DNA from: Mongoliibacter ruber
GTDB lineage: Bacteria; Bacteroidota; Bacteroidia; Cytophagales; Cyclobacteriaceae
NCBI RefSeq assembly: GCF_003003005.1
Contig: NZ_PVTR01000012.1
Span: 62,001 to 126,000 of the forward strand
Direction: 5' to 3'
Length of the DNA: 64,000 nt
Shown piece by piece: positions 42,961-51,574 of this stretch. The position numbers and the translations under genes were made by a program. Positions within the stretch are counted from its first letter, which is position 1, and each line of letters begins with the position of its first letter. The notes beneath the pieces are model-generated. The model had not been told where the DNA came from. It did no database searches and was given only the letters and a program-made list of their open reading frames with translations.

Positions 42961-44472
42961 TTAATCACAAGAAGAGAAGTCACCTCCGCTTAGGTCACCG
43001 ATTTCGTCTCTGTAAGCTGCGATCACACAAAAGTCTGCTTCGATTTCTCTAATATCCAAAATAGCAACCTCCCCTTCGGGTGCTTTTTCGTTTTGAAGCG
43101 CTCCCTCTTCCATCAATTCAGCCAAAACTGAAAGGTCTGTAACACCTGTGTTTCTCATATTCAGTCTCCACAGATTTTTAAATTTGGCAATGGTTTCCAT
43201 CCCCTCATTTCCAAAAGCTATATTTCTCGCAATCAATACTCCCAAATCAGCATTGTTACCTAGTGGGGAAATATCTGTGATTCCAGTTACACTATTGATA
43301 TTGAAGTAAGTGATTTTTGTATGCTCACTAAAAGGTGTAAGATCAGTAACTTCTGTACCATCCAATCTTACAAAAGTAAGGTTTGGCATTTTCTCCACGC
43401 CAGCTACACTTGAAGTAGTCGTGCCTCTAAGGTCCAACTCTTCTACAGTCAATAGCAATTCCTCAGTGATTTCATCCTCATCACCAAGACCTAAGATTTC
43501 TCTTACCTTGCCTTCAAGACCAGCGTCTTCAAAGAAAGAAGGTTCTGCAATATCGCCACATGTTGTACCATCCCATCCTTCAAGCTCTCCTTGAGGAAAT
43601 TGATCAACCCACTCAGCGATCACACATGGATTTGTGATGTTGTTATTCTGAAGATCAAGAGAAATTTTATTTCCATACAGATCAGATAATTCCTGTGTAA
43701 AAGCTCCCGCCTCAAAAATCGTCACCAATGGAGTGATATCCGTGATACCGGTGTTTCTGATATTGGATTCTACCAGTTTGGTATATTGGGCAAATTGCTG
43801 AAACTGCTCATCACCCACTTCGGCATTTCTTAAGCTGAGGTAATAAAGGTTGACCATACCATCAAGCGGAGAGATATCTGTGATATTTCCACACCTGTTA
43901 AAGTTCAAATATTCGAGCTGCGTCATACCTGCAAGCGGCGATAAATCAGATACAGATGCCTCTCTTAAGTTGAGGTGCTTCAAAGTAGACTTTCCTGCAA
44001 GCCTTGAAATATCAGATGTTGGCGTTTCCCTCAGGTCAAGAAATTCAAGTGAATTTAAGTTCTGAACAAAATCAAGGATCGCGGCACCTTCACCTTCCAA
44101 GTCAAGATTCCAAAGGTTCAACTCTTTTAAACTTGTAAGGTCTTTTACAGGTGACATGTCTGTCACATTGGTAAAGTTCAAGTTCAATACTTCCAGATTT
44201 GTTGCTTTTTCCAATCCGGAAATTGAAGCCACCTGAGTGTTGGCAACATTTAATGTGGTAAGGTTTGCCAATCTACCAACAGTAATGTCATTATTGGCTC
44301 CGATGTTAAGATCGCTTTTGATAAAACCCTCCAAAAGCTCATCGTCAAAAACGACCACCTCGTCATTTGGATCTTGGGTTGGAGGAGTATCTCCATCATC
44401 TGTACATGCTATTGCCGTAGCTCCAAAAAGCAAGGCTAGCATCATTGTTCGTAAGTTGTAAAGTTTAGTCAT
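42961..44472 (-). CDS. Leucine-rich-repeat lipoprotein
   Basis: A 503-residue lipoprotein with a lipobox near AIAC followed by an acidic run (TDDGDTPPTQDPNDE), a sign of surface export in Bacteroidota. It carries about 12 LRR units of 22 residues with the form L-x-x-L-N-L-x-x-T-x-V-x-D-x-S-P-L. The protein is internally duplicated: units from FDDELLEG to a Cys motif (NNNITNPCVIAEWVDQ) recur from FFEDAGLEG to EADFCVIAAYRDE. Each half ends in a Cys pair separated by about 20 residues. Last gene of the locus; likely binds a protein or glycan partner. Confidence 0.85.
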   Translation of the reverse strand: MTKLYNLRTMMLALLFGATAIACTDDGDTPPTQDPNDEVVVFDDELLEGFIKSDLNIGANNDITVGRLANLTTLNVANTQVASISGLEKATNLEVLNLNFTNVTDMSPVKDLTSLKELNLWNLDLEGEGAAILDFVQNLNSLEFLDLRETPTSDISRLAGKSTLKHLNLREASVSDLSPLAGMTQLEYLNFNRCGNITDISPLDGMVNLYYLSLRNAEVGDEQFQQFAQYTKLVESNIRNTGITDITPLVTIFEAGAFTQELSDLYGNKISLDLQNNNITNPCVIAEWVDQFPQGELEGWDGTTCGDIAEPSFFEDAGLEGKVREILGLGDEDEITEELLLTVEELDLRGTTTSSVAGVEKMPNLTFVRLDGTEVTDLTPFSEHTKITYFNINSVTGITDISPLGNNADLGVLIARNIAFGNEGMETIAKFKNLWRLNMRNTGVTDLSVLAELMEEGALQNEKAPEGEVAILDIREIEADFCVIAAYRDEIGDLSGGDFSSCD

Positions 44473-44483
44473 GATTACAGTGT

Positions 44484-45434
44484 TTAATTTTGCAGTCTTT
44501 TATAATAATAGAGTTCTGGAATAATTGCATTCGAAAATTCGCTTAGCGTGTAATACCCTCCATCATGGTCAAAACAAATAGCTTCACCCTGAGCTTCTGT
44601 AGGGTTGTAGGGCGCCAAAGCTGGTTTGGTGGCCATCAAGTCAGCAAAACTTTGTCCTGCCTCCCTTTTCCAATAGTAAATACGATCGTAATTTTTGACC
44701 AAAACCTCCATACCATCCTTGGATACGGTTCCGGCTGTAGCCCTTGTAAATGAAAATGTGCCTACCTGTGTAGCTGTAAACCTTTCTGTGGTATTCTGTG
44801 GATATGGAAGGACAAATAAAATAGACCTGAAGTCCCTTTTTGTAGCCAAATAGATGTCTCTGGTGAGAGGATCAACCATAAGCGTTTCCACGTCATGGCT
44901 TTTATCTGGGTACACAAACTTGATTTCATCATATTCAATGTTCAAGTCCACTATTTGACCTCTGTGGGCCTCTTCAAATTGTGGTTCTTCAAACCTGTAG
45001 ATGGTATAATTGGCATATACTTGATCATTGTCTCCCACATCTCCTATATAAAGATAATCTACCCCGTCCACTGGGCCGTTGGCAATTTCTATATCCTCCC
45101 AGTCTCTATTTCTGGTCCCGGGAATCCTGTATGCGGCCACTGTCTCACCTGTATTTGCATCAAGCAAAAAGAAGCGGTTATCATTATTTTTGTCCTGATG
45201 TGACCAAACATGACCAGGGTTTTTCCTTGAATAAGCCAAACCTGAAGCTTCTATCAAAGTAGAAGGCCCTTTGGATTCGGCAGGTGAAGCAAAAATACCG
45301 AGCCTCTCCATATTGCCATCGGCATATTCCGCCTCGAAGGGAACATGATTTTGCCAAAAGTCAACGGGTGACTCAGCTTCTGAACAGGAAAAACAAAGGG
45401 TAAGAAGGAATACTATTTGAATTGCTCTTAGCAT
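44484..45434 (-). CDS. Propeller-like lipoprotein, paralog of 23632-24540
   Basis: A 316-residue lipoprotein (lipobox near LCFSC, then SEAES). It shares the blocks EASGLAYSRKNPGHVWSHQD, NRDWEDIEIANGP, YLYIGDVGDNDQV, DVETLMVDPLTRDIYLATKR, TVSKDGMEVLVKNYDRIYYW and EAICFDHDGGYYTLSE with the protein at 23632-24540. The strand pattern suggests a beta-propeller of five or so blades. It lies between the beta-helix and LRR lipoprotein genes, 12-50 bases from each, so it is probably co-transcribed. Function is unknown; a link to the receptor is inferred. Confidence 0.75.
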   Translation of the reverse strand: MLRAIQIVFLLTLCFSCSEAESPVDFWQNHVPFEAEYADGNMERLGIFASPAESKGPSTLIEASGLAYSRKNPGHVWSHQDKNNDNRFFLLDANTGETVAAYRIPGTRNRDWEDIEIANGPVDGVDYLYIGDVGDNDQVYANYTIYRFEEPQFEEAHRGQIVDLNIEYDEIKFVYPDKSHDVETLMVDPLTRDIYLATKRDFRSILFVLPYPQNTTERFTATQVGTFSFTRATAGTVSKDGMEVLVKNYDRIYYWKREAGQSFADLMATKPALAPYNPTEAQGEAICFDHDGGYYTLSEFSNAIIPELYYYKRLQN

Positions 45435-45480
45435 AGAAAAAGGTTTGGGAGCTTCTAGGCTCCCAAACATTAGGATTTAA

Positions 45481-46836
45481 TTAATTAGCTGCACCGAAAG
45501 CTCCGAAGTATGCCTGTGGCGTCGGAGTAGTGTAAGTTTTTCCATTCACTTCGTAAGAAGCATATCTTGGAGAAAATTCAGTATTGGCACCCGTCAAAGC
45601 TGGAGATCCAGCACTCAATCTAAAATCAGCATCTGCCGGCATTCTGCCCACTGTTGACGCCTCCCTAGCTGAAGCAATATCAAATGAACCTAAAGCATGA
45701 TTTGCAAAAAGAGGATCATTTTCTCCTACTCCACCTGCAATATCAGAAGCTGGTCTTGGTTGGTCTTCAACTCTGCCTATGGTGCCATTGGAAGGATAAA
45801 ACTCCTCTACAATAATCTCTTCATCACCATAGTAGTAGTGAAAACCCCATTCTGTATTGGCCAAATCAGGTTGATCATCTGGTGGAACCATTCTCAAACC
45901 ATATCTGGAATTCACCACCAAATTGTTGAAGCATTGCCCTCTTGAACCATTTTCATAATTCAAAGAACCACCTCTACCAGCTTGTACTCTTCTCCAGCCT
46001 GAATCCACTATGGTATTGTTGTAAAAGTAGTTGTCCGCTTGTGGTGTTCTGCCTTTGGAGTTGGCTACTTTCAAGCCATTTGTAGCTGAACCATATATCA
46101 AATTAAAACAAAAGTCTCCAACTGTTCCTGACTTGGTATTTACAGCTTCTCCCCCGGTTTCTCCATTCAACTCAAATGTGGAATGCGCAATTAAAGTTTT
46201 GGCACCGTTCAATCTGATTGCATCGTCTTTGCTATAAGCAATTCTTGTATGCCACACAATAAAGTTGGAAGTCAATCCATCATCCTGCATATAAATGGCA
46301 TATCTTGGCTCACCTTCAGAGATTTCACCCTCTTGAACGATTGGGTTATTGGCTTCACCTGGAGCACCTGCATATTCAATATCAGCATATTCAAACACCA
46401 AATCACCGACAGTTTCAGTAGCAGTGAATCCGCCCCAAAGGCCTGCAAAAGTATTGGCAACAGTTCTTCTTCCTTCAGGAACAGTAAATCTTACCCTTGC
46501 ATTTTCAGTACCGTATGCATAAAGGCTACCTCTTACCACAATCTCAGGGCTACTTCCCTGACGACCGTCACCATCAATAATTACAGTAACACCTTCTTCA
46601 ATTGTCAAACTACTACCTTCAGGGATTACTACATCACCTGTAATTGTGTAAGTAGACCCTGACGGCCATACCCCCTCAACCTCACCAAACATATTCTCCG
46701 GTGAAGCTATCACTTCTTCGTCGTCATCATCGTTTGGATCCTGTACGTTAGGACCTGGATCATTTTCAGAACATGCTACAAATCCGAAGACTAGTGCTGC
46801 AATGAAAGATGATCTTAACCAATTAGTCATTTTCAT
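45481..46836 (-). CDS. Probable parallel beta-helix lipoprotein
   Basis: A 451-residue lipoprotein with lipobox GFVAC and an acidic tract (SENDPGPNVQDPNDDDDEE) that fits surface display. The body has the turns of a right-handed beta-helix: SYTITGDVVIPEGSSLTIEEGVTVII-like units, EIVVRGSLYAYG, SNFIVWHTRIAYSKDDAIRL, YFYNNTIVDSG and FNNLVVNSRYG. A few Cys residues lie in the middle. The C-terminus, after PASDIAGGVGEND, resembles the end of other such proteins. It follows the TonB receptor and precedes the propeller gene; the ligand is unknown. Confidence 0.75.
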   Translation of the reverse strand: MKMTNWLRSSFIAALVFGFVACSENDPGPNVQDPNDDDDEEVIASPENMFGEVEGVWPSGSTYTITGDVVIPEGSSLTIEEGVTVIIDGDGRQGSSPEIVVRGSLYAYGTENARVRFTVPEGRRTVANTFAGLWGGFTATETVGDLVFEYADIEYAGAPGEANNPIVQEGEISEGEPRYAIYMQDDGLTSNFIVWHTRIAYSKDDAIRLNGAKTLIAHSTFELNGETGGEAVNTKSGTVGDFCFNLIYGSATNGLKVANSKGRTPQADNYFYNNTIVDSGWRRVQAGRGGSLNYENGSRGQCFNNLVVNSRYGLRMVPPDDQPDLANTEWGFHYYYGDEEIIVEEFYPSNGTIGRVEDQPRPASDIAGGVGENDPLFANHALGSFDIASAREASTVGRMPADADFRLSAGSPALTGANTEFSPRYASYEVNGKTYTTPTPQAYFGAFGAAN

Positions 46837-46868
46837 AATTTAAGATTTAAGGTTTAGTTTATGATTGT

Positions 46869-49652
46869 TTAATTTCTTTTGAATCTCAAGCCTACTCTAT
46901 ATGATTGGCCGAATCTATCAGTTCTGACCATAGTCTCATTGGGATTGTCCTGATAAGGAAATAGCGCTCCTTCTCTTGCCAATGGGCTTTTGATGAATAA
47001 TTCATAAGGTGAGTCAAGGATATTGTTCACCCTCACAAATAGCGTTAGGAACTTGTTGATTCTTTGATCGAAAGAAAAGTCAAGCTGAGTTATGGGTCTC
47101 GACCAATGGTCGTTGTCCAAGAATGGTGATACAAACTCTATTCGCTCCCCAGTGTAGACCGCTGCCAATTGAATGTCAGTCTTTTCGGACTTATACATGA
47201 TACTGAAGTTACCGATATGGTCTGCCTGTCCCTGAAGTGGTCTGGTTTGGTTTTCAATCACCTGCACCAATTGTGAGCTCTCATCATTGGGATCTTCTCT
47301 TCTTCTGGTGATTTTTGTTGTGGTAATTCTGGAATTGGTGTAGGTATAATTCATCCTCAAGCCAATTCTTCTGAAGTATTTGATAAAATCAGCCTCCAAT
47401 CCCCAGTTTAGTGCGTCTCCAAAATTATTGGGTCTCAAACTTAGTGGTCCTGAAAAAATCCTATCCCTTACCAATGTGTATTCAATCGGGTCTTTGATGT
47501 CTTTTACAAATGCTCCCAAAAAAACCTGTTCTGTCAAAGAAGGAAAATGCTCCCACCTGATGTCATAATTGTTCGCCCTTACCCTGTTCAAACCTGGATT
47601 TCCTGATTCGTCAAAACCATCATCTTCTGACATCCTATAAGGCACAATTTCGTGGAACCCTGGCCTTGCCACTGCTTTATAGTAGGAAGCCCTGATGTTG
47701 GTTTTCGGGTTCAACCTGTGTTTGAAGCTTAGAGAAGGCAGCAGGTCCAAATAATTCTGACTGGAATCAGGGTTTACATTTTGCTGGGCCACGCGAAGTG
47801 AATAACCTTGTTCGGTCATTTCAGCCCTGACACCGGCATGGATCTCAGTATTGAAAACATCCCATCTTGTAGTAAAATATCCCGCTGCAATCCTTTCGAA
47901 AGATTCAAAATTCAAAGGATCTGATACCCCACCTCGTGGATTCAGCAACTGAAAATTCACATCTTCGAAGGTCTCCCAATGCGTCCCCTGGATTTGGAAA
48001 GCCGGATTGAATGGGTCAAAAATATACCGATTGAAAAAACTTTCTCGCTCCTTATCCCTATACATACCACCAAACTTCACTTGAGTTTGGTCATTGATCA
48101 ACCTCGGGGAATAAGTAAAATTAAGGTATAGGGTCAAATCCCTGTCGGTATTGTTTTCCCATCGCCTGTTGTTTCTCCTTTCTATATTCTGCGGCATTTC
48201 GACGAAATTTGCCAATTCCCCATTTCTGATAAAATTGCCATCGTCGGGAGATTCACTTTTTGCAAGTGAGGCCACTGCATTCCAATCAATGATAAATTTA
48301 TCTGAGAGCTTGTGTTCTCCTCTTGGATTAAGCGTCTGAATATTTTGGAACCTAGATGTAAACCTTGTGATATAAGTCAATATCCCATTTCCTTCGGTAA
48401 CACTGAAATTTCTCCCCTCTGTATCCGTATCCAACATATCCCTTACCCTGAAATCATTCAATTGATAATTCCCATAATAGAATTTCAGTACATGATTTTC
48501 ACTGATGGCATAATCAAGCTTGCTATGGATGGCATAGCGCTGTTGCTGTGTGGAAGATTCTCTCTCTTGAAGCCTCTGAAGAGTAGGCCTGTTAGACCCA
48601 AAATTATCCAAGCCTACTCTGTACCACTGACTGTCAACTCCACGGTAACTGTTTTGAAAGCTACCACCGAGCATGACACCAAGTTTGTTGTTCAAAAATC
48701 TATCTCCATAGGTCAAACTGCCGATAATATCAGGGAGAGGCATGACATTTTGCAAAACCATATTTCTTGTTGGAAAGTCTGAAGTCTCTGCAAAATAATC
48801 CGCACCAAATTGCTGATAGGGGGAGCGTCTATTGATAGGGCTTCTATCGTAGCTATAAAAACCCCGATCCATATTGATTTGGTTGTACCCAAGCTGCACA
48901 TCGCCTTCTAGCATAAACTCCTCAGGTGCATCCTTCATCACCAAGTTGACTGCACCACCTATTGCATCGCCTTCCATAGAAGCATTGAGCGATTTGGACA
49001 CTTCCAACCTTTCCAGAAGCTGGGCGGGAAATATATCCAGAGGGATATACCTGTTTTTATTGTCAGGGGAAGGAATCTTCACTCCATTGATCAAGGTGTA
49101 ATTGTACCTTTTGTCCATACCTCTTACGATGGCATGTTGTGGATCTCCGTTGGCATTTCTTTCTATAGAGAGCCCAGATACACGCTGTACAATATTTGCG
49201 ACAGTGATATCGGGAGATAACTCAATGGCTCTTTTTGAAATGATGTTTAAGGTGTTAGGTGCGTTGCGCTCCATGTTCCTCGCTTGCATCTCCGAACCTT
49301 TAATCATGGAGGCAGACAATACAAATTCCGTCAATTCACTCAACTCAGAAATGAGTTCAAAATTCCTTCTGACGGCATTTCCATTGGTAAACTCAATCTC
49401 CATTGATTCCCTTGAGTAGCCTATAAAAGACACCTCTACCAGATGTTTACCTACAGGTACATTTTTGATTACAAAGGAACCATCCATGCCTACTATGGCA
49501 TATTTTTTATCTCCAGAAACCTTGACCTCTACAGTAGCACCTATCAACGGCTCCCCAGTTTCCTTATCTTGGACAAGACCGGTAAGCGTAGTGGCAAATA
49601 AAGAAGTGTACGAAGCAGTAACGAATATTAAGAACAGCAAAATTCTTTTCAT
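46869..49652 (-). CDS. TonB-dependent receptor, SusC-like without a SusD partner
   Basis: A 927-residue outer-membrane receptor. After the signal peptide, a CarboxypepD_reg domain (TGLVQDKETGEPLIGATVEV to SFIGYSRESMEIEF) leads to a plug (NTLNIISKRAIELSPDITVANIVQRVSGLSIERN, AIVRGMDKRYNYTLINGVK, GDAIGGAVNLV) and a 22-strand-type barrel ending in YRVGLRFKRN. It imports a ligand with energy from TonB. It is the first of four minus-strand genes, with 32 bases to the beta-helix gene; no SusD is encoded. Ligand unknown. The ATG at 49652 starts the signal peptide. Confidence 0.9.
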   Translation of the reverse strand: MKRILLFLIFVTASYTSLFATTLTGLVQDKETGEPLIGATVEVKVSGDKKYAIVGMDGSFVIKNVPVGKHLVEVSFIGYSRESMEIEFTNGNAVRRNFELISELSELTEFVLSASMIKGSEMQARNMERNAPNTLNIISKRAIELSPDITVANIVQRVSGLSIERNANGDPQHAIVRGMDKRYNYTLINGVKIPSPDNKNRYIPLDIFPAQLLERLEVSKSLNASMEGDAIGGAVNLVMKDAPEEFMLEGDVQLGYNQINMDRGFYSYDRSPINRRSPYQQFGADYFAETSDFPTRNMVLQNVMPLPDIIGSLTYGDRFLNNKLGVMLGGSFQNSYRGVDSQWYRVGLDNFGSNRPTLQRLQERESSTQQQRYAIHSKLDYAISENHVLKFYYGNYQLNDFRVRDMLDTDTEGRNFSVTEGNGILTYITRFTSRFQNIQTLNPRGEHKLSDKFIIDWNAVASLAKSESPDDGNFIRNGELANFVEMPQNIERRNNRRWENNTDRDLTLYLNFTYSPRLINDQTQVKFGGMYRDKERESFFNRYIFDPFNPAFQIQGTHWETFEDVNFQLLNPRGGVSDPLNFESFERIAAGYFTTRWDVFNTEIHAGVRAEMTEQGYSLRVAQQNVNPDSSQNYLDLLPSLSFKHRLNPKTNIRASYYKAVARPGFHEIVPYRMSEDDGFDESGNPGLNRVRANNYDIRWEHFPSLTEQVFLGAFVKDIKDPIEYTLVRDRIFSGPLSLRPNNFGDALNWGLEADFIKYFRRIGLRMNYTYTNSRITTTKITRRREDPNDESSQLVQVIENQTRPLQGQADHIGNFSIMYKSEKTDIQLAAVYTGERIEFVSPFLDNDHWSRPITQLDFSFDQRINKFLTLFVRVNNILDSPYELFIKSPLAREGALFPYQDNPNETMVRTDRFGQSYRVGLRFKRN

Positions 49653-50119
49653 GCCCCAAAGGTGGGCAATCACTTTTATCCAATCATTTCCCTATTATTT
49701 ATGTTTTGTTACCATTTATAGCCTTGAGGTTAGCTCATTGTTAAGCCAATAGATCTACTGAAAAAATAAACAGGTTTAAGCCCTAACAAAACCCACCCTC
49801 ATGTAAATTAAACCAGTTTTTAAAGATTAACAGGAAAAGTACAATTTTTGAGTTGGGGTTATGATTTCGAAATTTTGGGTGCTCTACTCTTTTACTGCTT
49901 TTCCAAATTTGGAATTTTGAGAGTGGGTACTGAAAATTTTGAATTCCTGATTTATTGGACTATTTGCCTTTAGGATTCTAAATCCTTAAATGTATCGTTA
50001 TTCGATTCCAGATCGGGAAGAGACCCTTCTAGACGAAGTTTGTCGAGGAGGTTAAGCGTAGTTAAAACCAAATGAGTTTGATTATTTGCTTCTAAACATC
50101 ATACCCTTCCAGCTCTTGT
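49653..50119. other. Gene-free stretch upstream of the TonB receptor
   Basis: A 467-base gap that must hold the promoter of the receptor operon. No riboswitch fold or ECF-type box was seen. A short frame at 49990-50055 (RYSIPDREETLLDEVC) is too small to call a gene and may be a fragment or repeat. Confidence 0.5.
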
Positions 50120-51094
50120 TCAATATTCAGCACCATAAAACCCTACCATCAATGCATCAATGATCTTGGCGATTTCCTTGGGGTTCATTTTTTGGATCAA
50201 ATAGGAGTGGTTGCTCCTCTCTCCACTTTTCCATGTATTACTACCATCCGTCATCACCACACATCTACCTTCTTCATTCAAATCCCAGTAATCTTCTGAG
50301 CTGGAAACTGCATAAAGTATGGATGCCTGATCCCAACTCTGTCTGCCTTGAAAATTATTGTATAGCTGATAGGCCCTCCAAACTGGACTATGCTCGGGAA
50401 GTGATTTTTTGAGGAAATCCGCTCCAGTAATTATCTCATTCCCAATTTCCCATCCTGCAAAAACCACCTTGACCGGCCATTTCTCAACCGCTATTTTGGT
50501 TGATTCCGGGTCAGGTCGATAAAAATTGGCCTCCTTTCCCTCGGGAAACATTCCTCCCATACAAGACCATAATTTGACTTTTTTCTTGATCAGTTCAATA
50601 CCTGAAAGATCTGAATATTCATCCGCTTTGGATTCCATCAGGTTTCTCAAATTTGTCAAATGTCCGATGGTAATAATGATTACACTTGAATCAGGTTGAG
50701 CAGACAGCAGCCTTCGATATAAGGAAGTAGCATCTTCAGCATCTTCTGCAGATTTCAGTTGGTGTTTGAATTCTTCGCTAATCTGTTTGGTATATTTGGA
50801 AAAAGACTTTAATGCAATGCCTTTCTCTACTCCAATAGGGATATTCCCCCTTTTGAAATAATGATTGATCGCATCAGTACACTGTGCTGCATGGAGGTCA
50901 TCACTTGTAACAATTACCCCTAAAATATCCACTAATTTATGATCTGCCAAAGTATGTAACATCGCTAAAGCTCCCACATCATCCACATCTGAATCAATAT
51001 CTGTATCCAATATTACCTTGTGGCTTTGTGCATTTGAGATTGTAGCAAATGCACAAAGAAAAAACAGCGCTATAAATCGTATCCCAATCGTCAT
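50120..51094 (-). CDS. Nucleoside hydrolase-like protein, exported
   Basis: A 324-residue protein with a signal peptide (FIALFFLCAFATISNAQ). The IU-nucleoside hydrolase calcium site at the start is DTDIDSDVDD, a variant of the usual DTDPGIDD. Further family strands are GVIVTSDDLHAAQ, IITIGHLTNLRNLM and LWSCMGGMFPEG, with FAGWEIGNEIITG before the last part. Catalysis is likely but the substrate may differ (for example ribosides or a sugar amide), as the site is altered. The ATG at 51094 starts the signal peptide. Confidence 0.8.
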   Translation of the reverse strand: MTIGIRFIALFFLCAFATISNAQSHKVILDTDIDSDVDDVGALAMLHTLADHKLVDILGVIVTSDDLHAAQCTDAINHYFKRGNIPIGVEKGIALKSFSKYTKQISEEFKHQLKSAEDAEDATSLYRRLLSAQPDSSVIIITIGHLTNLRNLMESKADEYSDLSGIELIKKKVKLWSCMGGMFPEGKEANFYRPDPESTKIAVEKWPVKVVFAGWEIGNEIITGADFLKKSLPEHSPVWRAYQLYNNFQGRQSWDQASILYAVSSSEDYWDLNEEGRCVVMTDGSNTWKSGERSNHSYLIQKMNPKEIAKIIDALMVGFYGAEY

Positions 51095-51294
51095 ATTTGA
51101 ATAAGTTAAGTCAAGTCTTTCCCAAAACAAACATATTTCACTTCACATTTTCTTTATCTTCAATATTTTAATTCAAAAAACAAGATCCTGTTAGAAGACT
51201 AATTTGGGTAAAGGAATTTAAAATAAAATGTATATACGGAATTATACCAGTAACTTAAGGAGAGAGTTCTCTTTGATTCATTTTGATATTAAAT

Positions 51295-51385
51295 GATATT
51301 AGATATTGATAGATATTGATCTAAATCCAACATTAATACTAGAATTATATTCTACTGGCAAAGTAGCGTATAATCATATAAAATA
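51295..51385. repeat. Dispersed intergenic repeat, copy B
   Basis: Starts GATATTAGATATT, contains the exact core TTCTACTGGCA (51350-51360) and continues AGTAGCGTATAATCATATAAAAT. It aligns with 27396-27488 over its whole length with short gaps. Confidence 0.6.
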
Positions 51386-51520
51386 ATGAGGATTAGCTCT
51401 CTTCTCAACTTTAATGACTTTGTGAAAGGTAACTTGTATATCTTCATTCCTTGGTTTTGGATCTTAGGGATTAGGAATCCTTATAATCTTGTGTCCCGAT
51501 CACCAATACGCAAAGGGCAT

Positions 51521-51552
51521 AAAAAAAACGGTCAACTTTCGTTGACCGTTTT
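51521..51552 (-). terminator. Rho-independent terminator after clpC
   Basis: A 12-bp perfect stem AAAACGGTCAAC / GTTGACCGTTTT with a 4-base loop. On the minus strand it is followed by a T-run (A-run at 51521 on the plus strand). It lies 22 bases beyond the ClpC stop. Confidence 0.9.
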
Positions 51553-51574
51553 ATTCAATTTGGTGTTAAACAAC

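Larger units (their letters stand above)
51095..51574. other. Gene-free stretch with repeat and terminator
   Basis: A 480-base gap between two minus-strand genes. It holds copy B of the dispersed repeat (51295-51385) and the ClpC terminator (51521-51552). Apart from these, it is AT-rich and featureless. Confidence 0.6.

Noticed and set aside
49653-50119. Cobalamin or other riboswitch before the TonB receptor
   Set aside because: I looked for the conserved cores of B12 and TPP types and saw none.
51285-51335. GATATT repeats as a possible CRISPR array
   Set aside because: The units are 6-12 bases and contiguous, with no spacers of even length and no cas gene.
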